Assembly: GCA_017540905.1 (NCBI GenBank)
Contig: JAFYAC010000021.1
Location: 1-51,418, forward strand
DNA length: 51,418 bases
Direction of reading: 5' to 3'
Source of the DNA: Kiritimatiellia bacterium
GTDB taxonomy: Bacteria; Verrucomicrobiota; Kiritimatiellia; CAIQIC01; Lenti-01
In this document: positions 1 through 8,485 of the stretch, one piece after another
How positions within the stretch are numbered: the stretch's first letter is position 1
Layout: the number at the start of each line of letters is the position of its first letter
The notes under the pieces: generated by a model
Told to the model about the DNA's origin: nothing
Database searches by the model: none
What the model saw: only the letters and a program-made list of their open reading frames with translations
Position numbers and translations under genes: made by a program

Positions 1-407
1 CCGATCCAATCGATGGCGGCGGGACCGGCGATGAAGGAATAGTTGGCGCCGCCGTTGTTGGCGTAGATGTTGCCGCCCCAGTCGTCCCAGCCGTGGAAGT
101 AGTACTGGACGGAGGTCCCCTCCGCCAGCGCTTCGCCGGGTCGGAACTGCCAGAGGGAGTTGCCGTCGGCGTTGCCCATGTAGTCCATGGCGTGGGTGGT
201 CCAGGAACCCGCGATGCCGATGCCGACCTCGGCATGGAGGCCCCAGTAGTCCTGGTTCATGAGAATCGTGTAGGTGCCGGGGTTCGCGCCGTCGTGCGTT
301 TCGTAATCCCCGTACACGCCCATCCACCCCGGGAATCCCCGTGCGGCCCCCACACCGGCTGCGACAAGCAGCGCGGCGGTCAAGAAAGGTTTCAATTTGA
401 GTGACAT
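1..407 (-). CDS. Secreted CBM25-like protein, 3' part outside window
   Basis: The gene reads leftwards off the window edge, so only the first 135 or so residues are visible. It opens with a classic signal peptide: MSLKLK, a hydrophobic core, then an Ala-rich cleavage region near residue 23. The mature part is rich in aromatic residues, Gly and Asn, and contains WDDWGGN followed by NNGGANY. That pattern resembles the end of starch-binding CBM25/CBM53 modules (NNGG-x-NY), so a polysaccharide-binding role outside the cytoplasm is inferred. A catalytic domain could follow beyond the window. The start is the ATG at 405-407; a good promoter lies about 40 bp upstream. Family assignment rests on a short motif and is moderate at best; the open frame and signal peptide are clear. 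Confidence 0.7.
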   Translation of the reverse strand, partial: MSLKLKPFLTAALLVAAGVGAARGFPGWMGVYGDYETHDGANPGTYTILMNQDYWGLHAEVGIGIAGSWTTHAMDYMGNADGNSLWQFRPGEALAEGTSVQYYFHGWDDWGGNIYANNGGANYSFIAGPAAIDWI

Positions 408-447
408 CCTGGAGTTCCCTTCGGGGTGCAATCTTTCTTTGATTTTC

Positions 448-476
448 AACTTACGGGATTCCGCATCGGGCGTCAA
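448..476 (-). promoter_or_regulatory. Sigma70-type promoter of the CBM25-like gene
   Basis: On the minus strand, TTGACG at 471-476 and TAAGTT at 448-453 are separated by exactly 17 bp and point at the start codon at 407. The surrounding 420-540 stretch is markedly AT-richer than the rest of the window. Further upstream (528-715) I see no gene, only purine-rich sequence up to the Fic stop codon. Confidence 0.6.
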
Positions 477-487
477 CTGGTTTTTCT

Positions 488-527
488 GGAAATATTTGAA
501 ATCCCGTGATTTTACAGGAAATATTTG
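488..527. repeat. Paired GGAAATATTTG direct repeats upstream of promoter
   Basis: GGAAATATTTG occurs at 488-498 and again at 517-527, a 29-bp step of nearly three helical turns. Each contains the palindrome AAATATTT. They begin 12 bp upstream of the -35 box of the CBM25-like gene, a usual place for activator sites or UP elements. No regulator gene is adjacent. Confidence 0.4.
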
Positions 528-715
528 TGTTTTATTGCGGCCGGAGTGTGATTCACCTTGAAAACAAAGGGGGAAACAAGCGTGCGGGCCGGGTGGCGCA
601 ACGAAAGAGGGAGGAAGGCGGGAGGAGAGAGGAGGAAGGGAGGGGCGGTCTGCGGGGGCAAGGTTGAAGGAAGAAGAGCGAAGGAAGGAGGGCGGGGGGG
701 CGCGCCCCCAGAGGG

Positions 716-1909
716 TTATCCGGCTGCGGGGCGGATGGCATGGGGCGCGGGGAGGCGCGGCACGATGGCGGAGAGATTCGGCGCGTATGAATCGTCGGGG
801 CGTTTTTCGAGGAGCCGGGCGCCGACCAGGTAGTCGAGGTCGCGGACGAGGGTCGCGGAGGAAAGGCGGGCGTAGAGGAAGGCGGCCTTGGGGGAGGTCT
901 GCAGGAGGGTGCGGGGCTTGAAGGCGGCAAAGGGATCGAGCGATTCCAGGAAGGCGCGGAGGCGGGCCACCGGCTTCGCCGCCAGCTTCGAGGCCGCCAG
1001 AGTGCTTGAGACGTGCGACTGCCAGCAATAGCGGATTTGCTGGCGCTGTGCGGCGCCCAGAGTCGCATCGAGGCCGTCGAGGAGGCCGGTGACGGCATAG
1101 GCGATGAAGCCCGACAGGTCGCCGGTGCGTCCGGCTTCCGCAAGGTGCCGGTAGTACTCCGGGCGGGTCGAGTTGTAGTGGTTGGAGAGGATGTGGGAGC
1201 AGATGTCCGGGAAGCCGCCCCGGAGCAGGATGAAGAACTCCAGCAGGCGGGCGGTGCGCCCGTTCCCGTCCCCGAAGGGATGGATCCAGACGAGATAGAC
1301 GTGGGCGACGATGGCTTCCACGACCGTCGCGCGGAAATCGCGGGGGGCGTCCGGGGCGAACGCAAAGAAGTCGCGGAGCCATGCGCACAGGCGGTCCATC
1401 ATCGCGGGCACGGCGCGGTGGTCCGGCGGGCGGTAGGCGCCGACGGTGACCTCGTGCGGGCGGAACTGGCCGGGGACGGCCTGGAATTCCGGGCCGAGGT
1501 CCTTGCCGATCTGTGCATGGAGGGCGCGGACCAGTTCGGACGTGACGGGAGGGGCCAGGCGGTTCCCGACCACGTCCTCCCGCACGGCGTTCAGGGCGTC
1601 GAGGACGTTCTTGACTTCCCGCTCCTGGTACTTGCGGCTGGGGGGGATGTCGGCATCGCCGCGCTGGATGGCCGCGACTTCTTCTTCCGAAAGGGTGTTG
1701 CCCTCGATGGCCGTGGTGGACATGGCCCCCTTGACCAGCGACACGCGGAGCATCTGCTCGCGGATTTCGGGCGAGAGGGGCAGATACATCAGCGAGCGGA
1801 CGATGGCCGCGCCCTGGCCGAGCATGAAGTGGACATCCGGCGTGAGTTCCCACCGCTGGCGGAAACAGATTTGCGGATGGGTTTGCAGCTCGTTCTGTAG
1901 AATGTCCAT
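716..1909 (-). CDS. Fic family protein AMP-transferase
   Basis: 397-residue Fic protein. The catalytic signature HPFGDGNGRTARLLE (about residues 212-226) is complete, with the catalytic His, the acidic metal ligand and the phosphate-binding GNGR. Family members transfer AMP from ATP to hydroxyl side chains of target proteins. Near residue 67 the sequence TTAIEGN fits the inhibitory-helix motif (S/T)xxxE(G/N), so this looks like a self-inhibited Fic with the inhibitory helix N-terminal to the Fic core. The C-terminal 100 residues look like a winged-helix region typical of the long cytosolic Fic/DOC subgroup. The start is ATG 1909 with AAAGGAAG about 9 nt upstream. It stands alone, with no antitoxin-like small gene beside it. 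The target is unknown. Confidence 0.9.
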   Translation of the reverse strand: MDILQNELQTHPQICFRQRWELTPDVHFMLGQGAAIVRSLMYLPLSPEIREQMLRVSLVKGAMSTTAIEGNTLSEEEVAAIQRGDADIPPSRKYQEREVKNVLDALNAVREDVVGNRLAPPVTSELVRALHAQIGKDLGPEFQAVPGQFRPHEVTVGAYRPPDHRAVPAMMDRLCAWLRDFFAFAPDAPRDFRATVVEAIVAHVYLVWIHPFGDGNGRTARLLEFFILLRGGFPDICSHILSNHYNSTRPEYYRHLAEAGRTGDLSGFIAYAVTGLLDGLDATLGAAQRQQIRYCWQSHVSSTLAASKLAAKPVARLRAFLESLDPFAAFKPRTLLQTSPKAAFLYARLSSATLVRDLDYLVGARLLEKRPDDSYAPNLSAIVPRLPAPHAIRPAAG

Positions 1910-2241
1910 GATGATTCTTCCTTTTCAATTGCAATAGATTGTGGATGATTCAAGCATAGTTTGCAAGTGAAAATGTCGAATGAAATGTTGGAATGAAAAT
2001 CAGCTTCCTCCTGCAGAAGTGCGGGCGGGCCGCCCGCGCTCCGGAATTCCATCCGCATCCCTCCCTCGTTTCCATGTCCGCGGAGTGGTTTTCATGGTTT
2101 TCAATGCCGGTTCCAGCTCTCGCCAAGCCGTTCCTGTCCGCGAAGCGGGGTTCGGGATGTTCTTGTAGATTCTCCCCTCCCGCATCCCTCCCGCAATTGT
2201 CCGCCCGTAGGGCGCACCGCAAACTTGTCACTCGCCACTCG
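1910..2241. other. Intergenic stretch without a gene
   Basis: Between the Fic start and the stop of the lipoprotein gene. The first 80 bp are AT-rich and probably carry the Fic promoter, but no convincing -35/-10 pair was found. A short hairpin (GCGGGC 2021-2026, GCCCGC 2032-2037) follows, and the hairpin/heptad repeat fills the left end. Reading frames here are not gene-like. Confidence 0.5.
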
Positions 2242-2244
2242 TCA
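2201..2244. repeat. Hairpin plus heptad repeat element, copy 1
   Basis: Composite element: a small hairpin (GCCC-GTA-GGGC), the box GGGCGCACCGCA at 2210-2221, then three 7-bp units CTTGTCA, CTCGCCA, CTCGTCA at 2224-2244. The last unit contains the stop codon of the lipoprotein gene. The same order of parts recurs at 28201-28251, which argues for a dispersed repeat family rather than chance. Confidence 0.55.
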
Positions 2245-2748
2245 TCGGCGGGGGCCGTCCCAGGCGGCGAAGGCGGGACGGACGGGGTCGAGGGAGGCGG
2301 CGGGGACGAGGAGGGCGTCGGGGGTTTCGCGGACGCCGGGGACGGGAATGGGGTTGCAGCCGCGGGCGGCGGCGCCGACGGCTTCGGGCGGGAAACGGTT
2401 GCCGCAGTTCTGGCAGACGAAGCGGCCGTCGTCGCGCTGCGCGAACCAGGCGCGCGGAGAGGGCGAGCAGGCCTGGCAGGTGTTGAAGGCGATGCGGACG
2501 TTGCCGTCGCCGTCGCGGATGGCCAGGAGCTGGACCAGCGGGGCCTCCTCCTTCGGAACATTCACGTAGAGCGCCTTGTCGGAAATCCGCGAGAGCGGGA
2601 CGGCGACGAAGCCCTCTTCGCCGGGCGCGAGGGTGAGATAGGGCGATTCGGGCGCGGCGGCCTGCGGCGCGGGCGTGCCCGGGGCGCTTTCGCGGGAGCA
2701 TCCGGAAAGCGCGGCGGCGAGGAGGACGATGAGGGCGGTGTGTTTCAT
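2242..2748 (-). CDS. DUF2318-like lipoprotein with two CxxC pairs
   Basis: 168 residues with a lipoprotein signal peptide (lipobox LSGC, Cys17). The core has NTCQAC (Cys91, Cys94) and VCQNCG (Cys112, Cys115), followed by a Phe-Pro-Pro segment. This two-CxxC layout is that of DUF2318-type proteins, which accompany iron or copper transport systems and are thought to bind metal or an Fe-S centre. The start ATG overlaps the stop of the copper ATPase fusion (ATGA at 2745-2748), so the two are translationally coupled and an envelope metal-handling role with that protein is likely. Exact ligand and reaction are unknown. Confidence 0.8.
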   Translation of the reverse strand: MKHTALIVLLAAALSGCSRESAPGTPAPQAAAPESPYLTLAPGEEGFVAVPLSRISDKALYVNVPKEEAPLVQLLAIRDGDGNVRIAFNTCQACSPSPRAWFAQRDDGRFVCQNCGNRFPPEAVGAAARGCNPIPVPGVRETPDALLVPAASLDPVRPAFAAWDGPRR

Positions 2749-5700
2749 GGGCTGTCCTTTTGCGGTTCTTCGACGTGGATGCGCGCCCCGAGCATGTCCA
2801 TCCAGCAGGCGTATGCGTAGGAGCCCGGCGCGGCGGGAGTGAAGGTCACGGAGTTCTCCCCGGGGGAGATGTGGAGGCGGAAGCCAAGCCCTTCGCTGTA
2901 GAACTCGTTGTTGCACCCCGTGATCTTTTCGGGGGCGGCGCGGACGACGAGGCGGACGGGCTTTCCGGCGGCGACGGCGATGTCGGGGAAACGGTCCCAC
3001 TCGAGGTCGAACCGGACGACCTGCTCGCCGTCTTCCAGGACCGGGCGCAGGCAGTCGGCGCGCGACGCGGCGGACGGGGCCGGGACGTCGAGGCCCCACG
3101 CGCGGAGGCCGCGGACGAGCATTCCGGCGGCGAGCAGCACCATGAGGGCGGAGGCCGCGGCGGAGACGAGGGCGCGCCGCCGGGCCAGGGCGGAGGCGGC
3201 CGCGCCGAAGGCGAAGAGCAGCGGCGCGGTGCCGAGTCCGAAGCAGAGCATCCCGAGAGCGCCGCGCAGGGCGCCGCCGCTGCCCAGCGCCCAGAGTTGC
3301 ATGGCCTGGAGGGGGCCGCAGGGCATCAGCCCGGTGGCGAGTCCGAGCAGCGCCGCCCGCGCGAGGGGCGAACCGCGCCGCGGAACGGCCGGCGACGGGA
3401 GCGGGATGCGGAACAGGCGCGGGAGGCGGACGAATCCGAGCATGTGCAGGGCCATCAGCAGCATCGCCGCGCCCGCGGCGATTTGCACGCCGCCGCGGAA
3501 GGCCGCGCCGAGGGGCAGGGCGCGGCCCAGGGCGCCGGCGAGGGCACCGACGGCGGCGTAGGCGGCGATGCGGACGAGGTTGTAGACGGTGGCCGGGGCG
3601 AAGGCGGTACCGGCCCGGGACGGCGCGTCCGTCGCGCGCGGGGCGACGGCGCCCAGCAGCAGGGCACCGCACATTCCCGCGCAGTGGAGGCTCGTGAAAA
3701 GGCCGGCGAGAAACAGGGCGGCCAGGGTCGCGGTGCCGTCGACGGCGGGCACGAGGCGGAGCAGGTTCACGCCGAAGAGGCGCTGCATCCCCCACCCCGC
3801 CGCGAGGAAGAGGGCCAGGAGGCCCAGGAAAAGCAGGGGCGAAACGCGGTGGCGGGTGGCGCCGGGAGCGGCCTTGTAGCCCGCGGCGGCGACGGCGGCG
3901 ACGAGGACGGAGTCCGCGACGGGGGCGGACAGGGTGGCGACGGCGAGGCCGGTGCGGTGGTCGGCGGTGGCGGAGGCGACGCCGGGGACGGCTTCGAGGG
4001 CGTCGCGGACGCGCTTTTCGCAGTGGGAGCACATCATGCCGGTCACGGCAAGGGTGCGTGAGGCGGCGGCGGCCTTGCGGGAGGCGGCCACGGGATTCCG
4101 GACGGCGAAGTTCAGGCGCAGGGCGTTCATGACGACGCAGAAGCTGGAGAGGCTCATGGCGAGCGCGCCGAGGTCGGGGTGCATCTTCCAGCCGAAGAGG
4201 GGGACGAAGACGCCGGCGGCGAGCGGAATCAGCAGGACGTTGTAGAGGAAGGCCCAGAAGAGGTTTTCGCGGATGTTCCGCAGGGTGGCGCGCCCGAGGC
4301 GCAGGGCGGCCGCGACGTCGGCGAGGCGGCCGTGGACGAGGACCGCCCCGGCGGCGTCGATGGCGACGTCGGTACCGGCGCCGATGGCGAGGCCCAGGTC
4401 GGCGGCGGCCAGGGCGGGAGCGTCGTTGACGCCGTCGCCGACCATCGCGACGCGGCTCCCGCGCTTGAGGTCGGCCACGACGCGGTGCTTGCCATCGGGG
4501 AGGACGCCGGCGACGACTTCGTCGATGCCCGCTTCGGCCGCGACCGCGCGGGCGGTACGTTCGTTGTCGCCGGTGAGGAGCAGCACGCGCAGGCCCATGG
4601 CGCGGAGGTCGGCGACGGCGGAGGCGGCGTCGGGCTTGGGCGAGTCCGCGACGGCGATGACGCCGAGCGCGGCGCCGCCCCGCGCGAACACGAGGGGCGT
4701 GGCGCCCCGGGCGGCGGCGTCTTCGGCGGCGGCGCGCAGGGCGGGCGGGAGGACGATGCCGCGCGCGGCGGCCGCTTCGACGCTGCCGCCAAAGGCGTCC
4801 GCGCCGCCGATTCGGGCTTCGACGCCGCATCCGGGGAGCGCGCGGAAGGCTTCGGCCCGCGGTTCGCCGGGACGGTCCGCCCCGCCTTCTTCCGCCGCGC
4901 GGACGACGGCCTTGGCCAGTGGGTGTTCGCTGCCGCGTTCGAGGGCGGCGGCGAAGGCGAGCAGGGCCGCTTCCCCCCCGGCGGCGGCGGGGATTGCGGC
5001 GGTGACGCGCGGGCGTCCGGTGGTGAGGGTTCCGGTCTTGTCGAGGACGACGGTGCGGACGCGGCCCGCGGCTTCCAGGGCGGCGGCGGTTTTGAAGAGG
5101 ATCCCGCGCCGCGCGCCGACGCCGCAGCCGACCATGATGGCCACCGGCGTCGCCAGTCCCAGCGCGCAGGGGCAGCTGACGACCAGCACGGCGACGGCGC
5201 GGGCGACGGCAACGCCCGGCGCCGCGCCGAGGGCCAGCCACGCGCCCAGCGCGGCGAGGGCGAGCAACAGCACCGCCGGAACAAACACCGCCGAGACGCG
5301 GTCGGCGAGGCGCGCGATGGGGGCCTTGCTGGCGGCGGCGTCGCGCATGAGGCGGACGATTTGCGCGAGGGTCGTGTCTTCGCCCACGCGCACCGCGCGG
5401 CAGCGGAGGAAGCCGGAGCGGTTCGCCGTGGCGGCGGAGACGGACGCGCCGGGAGCCTTGTCCACGGGCACGCTTTCGCCGGTGAGGGCGGACTCGTCCA
5501 CGGCGCTTTCGCCCTCCTCGACCACGCCGTCCACGGGCACGTTCTCGCCTGGGCGCACGAGGAAGAGGTCGCCGATGCGGACCTGCGCGGCGGGGATGGT
5601 CTCTTCGCGGCCGCCGCGCAGGACGGTCGCAGTTTTGGGCGCGAGGCGCAGGAGCGCGGCGAGGGCGTCGGTGGTGCGGCCCTTGGCGCGGGCTTCGAGG

Positions 5701-6377
5701 AGCTTGCCGACGGTGATGAGCGTGACAATCATGGCGGCGCTTTCGAAGTAGTACTGCCCCATCCACGCTTCCGCCGCCGCCGTGCCGCCGAGGACCTGCG
5801 CGCGGGTCATCAGGAAGAGGACCGCCACGCTCCAGGCCCAGGCCGCGCCGGCCCCGAGGGCGACGAGGGTGTCCATGTTCGGCGCGCCGCGCAAAAGGCC
5901 GCGCAGGCCGGACGCGAAGAAGCGGCCGTTGAGCGCCAGCACCGCGCCGGAGAGCAGCAGTTGGGCGAGACCCATCGCGACATGGTTGGGTTCGGGTTGC
6001 GTGAACCACGGGGGCAGCGGCCAGCCGAGCATCATGTGCCCCATCGTCGCGTACATCAGCACGCCGAGGAGGGCCAGCGACGACGCCAGGCGGATGCGGA
6101 GCGCGCGGGTTTCGGCCCGGTTCGACACGGATCGGGCGTCCCCCTCCCCATCTCCGCGGGGGGTGGGGGCGGCGGGCCCGGCGGGGGCGGCGCCATATCC
6201 GGCGGCCTCGACGGCGGCGACGACCGCCGCGTCGTCGGCGGACCCTTCCACGGACATCTCGTTCGTCAGCAGCGACACCGCGCAATCCTCCACGCCGGGC
6301 ACGCCCCGCACGGCTTTTTCCACCCGCGCCGAACAGGCGGCGCAGCTCATTCCGGTGACGGTGAAGATACGTTTCAC
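2745..6377 (-). CDS. Copper P1B-ATPase fused to HMA-SafE-cupredoxin module
   Basis: 1210 residues in one uninterrupted frame. Order: HMA domain with GMSCAAC (Cys12, Cys15); a complete P1B ATPase with CPC about 401-403, DKTGT about 445, SEHPL and GDGVNDAP about 646-652; a second HMA-like domain with GMMCSHC near 780; a SafE/DsbD_2-type membrane domain with FTSLHCAGMCG near 891-902; and a C-terminal cupredoxin-like domain with TGCNNE near 1151 and a YACWMDM motif near 1187. CopA-type ATPases export Cu(I). Separate HMA-SafE-cupredoxin proteins are known, but joining one directly to the ATPase is unusual. I chose GTG 6377 (AAAGGA 8 nt upstream) because the in-frame extension back to 6479 is low-complexity and overlaps the upstream gene. 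Overlaps the downstream lipoprotein gene by 4 nt. Confidence 0.9.
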   Translation of the reverse strand: MKRIFTVTGMSCAACSARVEKAVRGVPGVEDCAVSLLTNEMSVEGSADDAAVVAAVEAAGYGAAPAGPAAPTPRGDGEGDARSVSNRAETRALRIRLASSLALLGVLMYATMGHMMLGWPLPPWFTQPEPNHVAMGLAQLLLSGAVLALNGRFFASGLRGLLRGAPNMDTLVALGAGAAWAWSVAVLFLMTRAQVLGGTAAAEAWMGQYYFESAAMIVTLITVGKLLEARAKGRTTDALAALLRLAPKTATVLRGGREETIPAAQVRIGDLFLVRPGENVPVDGVVEEGESAVDESALTGESVPVDKAPGASVSAATANRSGFLRCRAVRVGEDTTLAQIVRLMRDAAASKAPIARLADRVSAVFVPAVLLLALAALGAWLALGAAPGVAVARAVAVLVVSCPCALGLATPVAIMVGCGVGARRGILFKTAAALEAAGRVRTVVLDKTGTLTTGRPRVTAAIPAAAGGEAALLAFAAALERGSEHPLAKAVVRAAEEGGADRPGEPRAEAFRALPGCGVEARIGGADAFGGSVEAAAARGIVLPPALRAAAEDAAARGATPLVFARGGAALGVIAVADSPKPDAASAVADLRAMGLRVLLLTGDNERTARAVAAEAGIDEVVAGVLPDGKHRVVADLKRGSRVAMVGDGVNDAPALAAADLGLAIGAGTDVAIDAAGAVLVHGRLADVAAALRLGRATLRNIRENLFWAFLYNVLLIPLAAGVFVPLFGWKMHPDLGALAMSLSSFCVVMNALRLNFAVRNPVAASRKAAAASRTLAVTGMMCSHCEKRVRDALEAVPGVASATADHRTGLAVATLSAPVADSVLVAAVAAAGYKAAPGATRHRVSPLLFLGLLALFLAAGWGMQRLFGVNLLRLVPAVDGTATLAALFLAGLFTSLHCAGMCGALLLGAVAPRATDAPSRAGTAFAPATVYNLVRIAAYAAVGALAGALGRALPLGAAFRGGVQIAAGAAMLLMALHMLGFVRLPRLFRIPLPSPAVPRRGSPLARAALLGLATGLMPCGPLQAMQLWALGSGGALRGALGMLCFGLGTAPLLFAFGAAASALARRRALVSAAASALMVLLAAGMLVRGLRAWGLDVPAPSAASRADCLRPVLEDGEQVVRFDLEWDRFPDIAVAAGKPVRLVVRAAPEKITGCNNEFYSEGLGFRLHISPGENSVTFTPAAPGSYAYACWMDMLGARIHVEEPQKDSP

Positions 6378-6396
6378 GGGGCGGGTCCTTTCGGGG

Positions 6397-7176
6397 TCAG
6401 AGGGCGGCGTATTCGGTGAAGAAGAGGTGGAAGTCGTCCGGGGCCGCGACGTATTCGGCGCGGTGGGCGGGGGCGGCAAAGGCGCGGACGCCGCCGCGCC
6501 AGGCCAGCGGCGTGCAGAGGGGCAGCGGTTGCCAGCCGTCGCCCGCCGCGGCGAGGGGGCGGGTGGAGAGCAGCGCGGCGCCGTCGGCCTCGCGGATGTG
6601 GAGGAGTCCGGCGGCGTTGGCGTGGGCGAAGAGCTGTTCGCCGTCGTATGCGAGCAGGTTGAGCTTGTTGCCGGGGGAGAGGTCGCGGCAGAGGACGGCG
6701 AACTCGGCGAAGCGTTCTTCGGCAGTGAGGGGGCGGCCGAGGGCGTCCTGGCGGGCGTCCGCGCGGGAAAGCAGGTGCAGGAGGATGCGCTCGGAGTCGG
6801 TACGGCCTTCCTGCACGGCGAAGTAGGGGCCCAGGGCGTCGCCGCGGAAGATGGTGCCGTTGTGGGCCAGCGTCCAGACGCGCCCGCGGTTGTCGCGCCC
6901 GACGAAGGGATGGCAGTTGACGCGGTCCATCGCGCCGACGGTCGCCTTGCGGATGTGCGCGATGGCGTCCGCGGCTTCGACGGGTTCGGTCAGGCGCGCG
7001 GCGAGGTAGGGGCTGCGGGTGGCGCGGACGGGCTCCTTCTCGATGGACGGGATGCCGTCGTGGAAGGTCGCCAGGCCCCAGCCGTCGGGGTGCTCGTCGC
7101 TGTGGGAGTAGAACTCGCGCAGCAGGGCGTTGAGGCGCACGGGGCGCGCGGAGGAGAAGCCGAAGAGTTCACACAC
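6397..7176 (-). CDS. Class II glutamine amidotransferase
   Basis: 259 residues. Translation begins VCELFGFSS from GTG 7176, putting the N-terminal nucleophile Cys at position 2 as required for Ntn-type class II glutamine amidotransferases. HSDEHPDGWG, RKATVG, NCHPF and LAHNGTI are all family motifs of the YafJ/EgtC-like branch. These enzymes hydrolyse gamma-glutamyl amide bonds. The start overlaps the gshA stop by 8 nt (GTGTGTGA), so the two are coupled. EgtC of ergothioneine synthesis likewise works beside a gamma-glutamylcysteine ligase, but no egtB or egtD is here. Substrate unknown; action on a gamma-glutamyl compound made by the neighbour is an inference. Confidence 0.85.
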   Translation of the reverse strand: MCELFGFSSARPVRLNALLREFYSHSDEHPDGWGLATFHDGIPSIEKEPVRATRSPYLAARLTEPVEAADAIAHIRKATVGAMDRVNCHPFVGRDNRGRVWTLAHNGTIFRGDALGPYFAVQEGRTDSERILLHLLSRADARQDALGRPLTAEERFAEFAVLCRDLSPGNKLNLLAYDGEQLFAHANAAGLLHIREADGAALLSTRPLAAAGDGWQPLPLCTPLAWRGGVRAFAAPAHRAEYVAAPDDFHLFFTEYAAL

Positions 7177-8473
7177 GGGCGGCCTCCGGGACGGGCGCCG
7201 CGGCGGCGGCGGAGAGGGCGAGGACGGCGGAAGGGTAATCGCGGCCGGAGAGGGCGGCGAGGACGCGTTCGGCGCGGCGCGCGCCGGGGGTTTCGAGCTT
7301 GGCGCGCTGGAAGTCGAGGGCGTCGGCGACGGCGGGCGGCGGGTCGAGGGGGGAGAGGAAGGCGGCCAGGCCGTCGAGGGCGCGGCGGGCGGCGTCGCGC
7401 ACCGGCTCGGCGCGACCGTCGGGATGCAGGATGGCCGCCGAGCGCAGGTCGTGGCGGGCCGCGGCCTTGGCGTTGCGGACGGCGGCAACCTGCGCGCGGG
7501 CCGGATGCGCCGCGCGCGGCAACGCCGCCAGCCGCAGGAGCAGGAGGTGCGCAAAGGCCACGTCCCGCGCGTCCACGCCCGCCGTCGCGAAGGGGTCCAG
7601 GTCGAACATCCGCAGTTCGATGCGGTCCACGCCGCCCTCCGCCAGCGCCCCGGGCTCGTTGGGTCCGCGCGGCTTGAGGCGGACGGGATAATACAGTTCG
7701 CTGGGGGCCGCGATGAGGCCCGCTTCGGCGTGGCGGGCGACGCTGCGCGCCCAGGACGGGGCGTCGGTGTAGTCGAAGACCGGCACGAAGTCGTTCCAGT
7801 AGCCCAGCTCCGAGCAGCGGAAGGACGAAAACCCCGCGAACAGCCCCCCGCCGCCGCCGCCGCCCCCCAGCAGCGAAGCGTCCGCCACCGGGCTGGCCGA
7901 CATGAGCGCGACCAGGAGCCAGGCGGCTTCGGCGGTGCGTGCGGCGAGTTCGCAGTAGAGCGCGTCGGCGTGGTGGCGGAGGTCGCCGGCGCCGCCCGCG
8001 GCCGCGAAGTCGGCGGCCAGCAGCGACGGGCCGAAGGAGACGTTGACGTGGACGCCGCAGAAGGCCATCTTGCGGCGGCCGTAGCGGGCGGCGAGGTGTT
8101 CGCGGTAGGCGGTTTTCCCGGCGCGGGGGCCGTCAAAGCGCGCGATGGGCACGTCGTCCTCGTCCGCGAGGGGTGGCGGGTTCGAGTAGAGCCACAGGCG
8201 CTCCGGAGCGGGGCGCGCGGCGAGCGCGGCGCGGAGGGCGGCGTCGATCGATTCCAGCTCCGCGACGGCGGCGGCGGGCGTGTCGTGGACGCCCGTGTTG
8301 ATTTCGGGCTGGTTTTCGCAGAAGTCGCGCACGATGCGCGGGTCATCCGCCGGGAACGGGTGCGGCGTGAGGGCCATCCGCCCCTCCGGCGTCACCCGCA
8401 ACGCCTCGCGCTCCAGCCCGAAGCGGGCGGACCAGAAGGCGTCACGTACGGCTTTCGATTCAAGGTGGAGCAT
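7169..8473 (-). CDS. gshA: Glutamate-cysteine ligase
   Basis: 434 residues. FGLEREALRV at the N-terminus, CENQPEINTG near residue 52, and GVHVNVSFG near 145 match the ATP-dependent glutamate-cysteine ligase family (GshA and the ligase half of GshAB/GshF). It makes gamma-glutamylcysteine in the cytosol, the first step to glutathione. The length is close to a bare ligase domain; no ATP-grasp GshB half follows, so either GshB is elsewhere or gamma-glutamylcysteine itself is the product. A run of Gly codons near residue 203 is an odd local expansion. ATG 8473 lies 12 nt after the broken larE and has no obvious ribosome-binding site. It overlaps the amidotransferase gene downstream. Confidence 0.85.
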   Translation of the reverse strand: MLHLESKAVRDAFWSARFGLEREALRVTPEGRMALTPHPFPADDPRIVRDFCENQPEINTGVHDTPAAAVAELESIDAALRAALAARPAPERLWLYSNPPPLADEDDVPIARFDGPRAGKTAYREHLAARYGRRKMAFCGVHVNVSFGPSLLAADFAAAGGAGDLRHHADALYCELAARTAEAAWLLVALMSASPVADASLLGGGGGGGGLFAGFSSFRCSELGYWNDFVPVFDYTDAPSWARSVARHAEAGLIAAPSELYYPVRLKPRGPNEPGALAEGGVDRIELRMFDLDPFATAGVDARDVAFAHLLLLRLAALPRAAHPARAQVAAVRNAKAAARHDLRSAAILHPDGRAEPVRDAARRALDGLAAFLSPLDPPPAVADALDFQRAKLETPGARRAERVLAALSGRDYPSAVLALSAAAAAPVPEAARV

Positions 8474-8485
8474 GGCGGCGGCGGG

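Noticed and set aside
4179-6419. 746-codon plus-strand open frame opposite the copper ATPase
   Set aside because: Low-complexity Gly/Asp/Arg composition, a by-product of high GC on the strand opposite a motif-complete gene.
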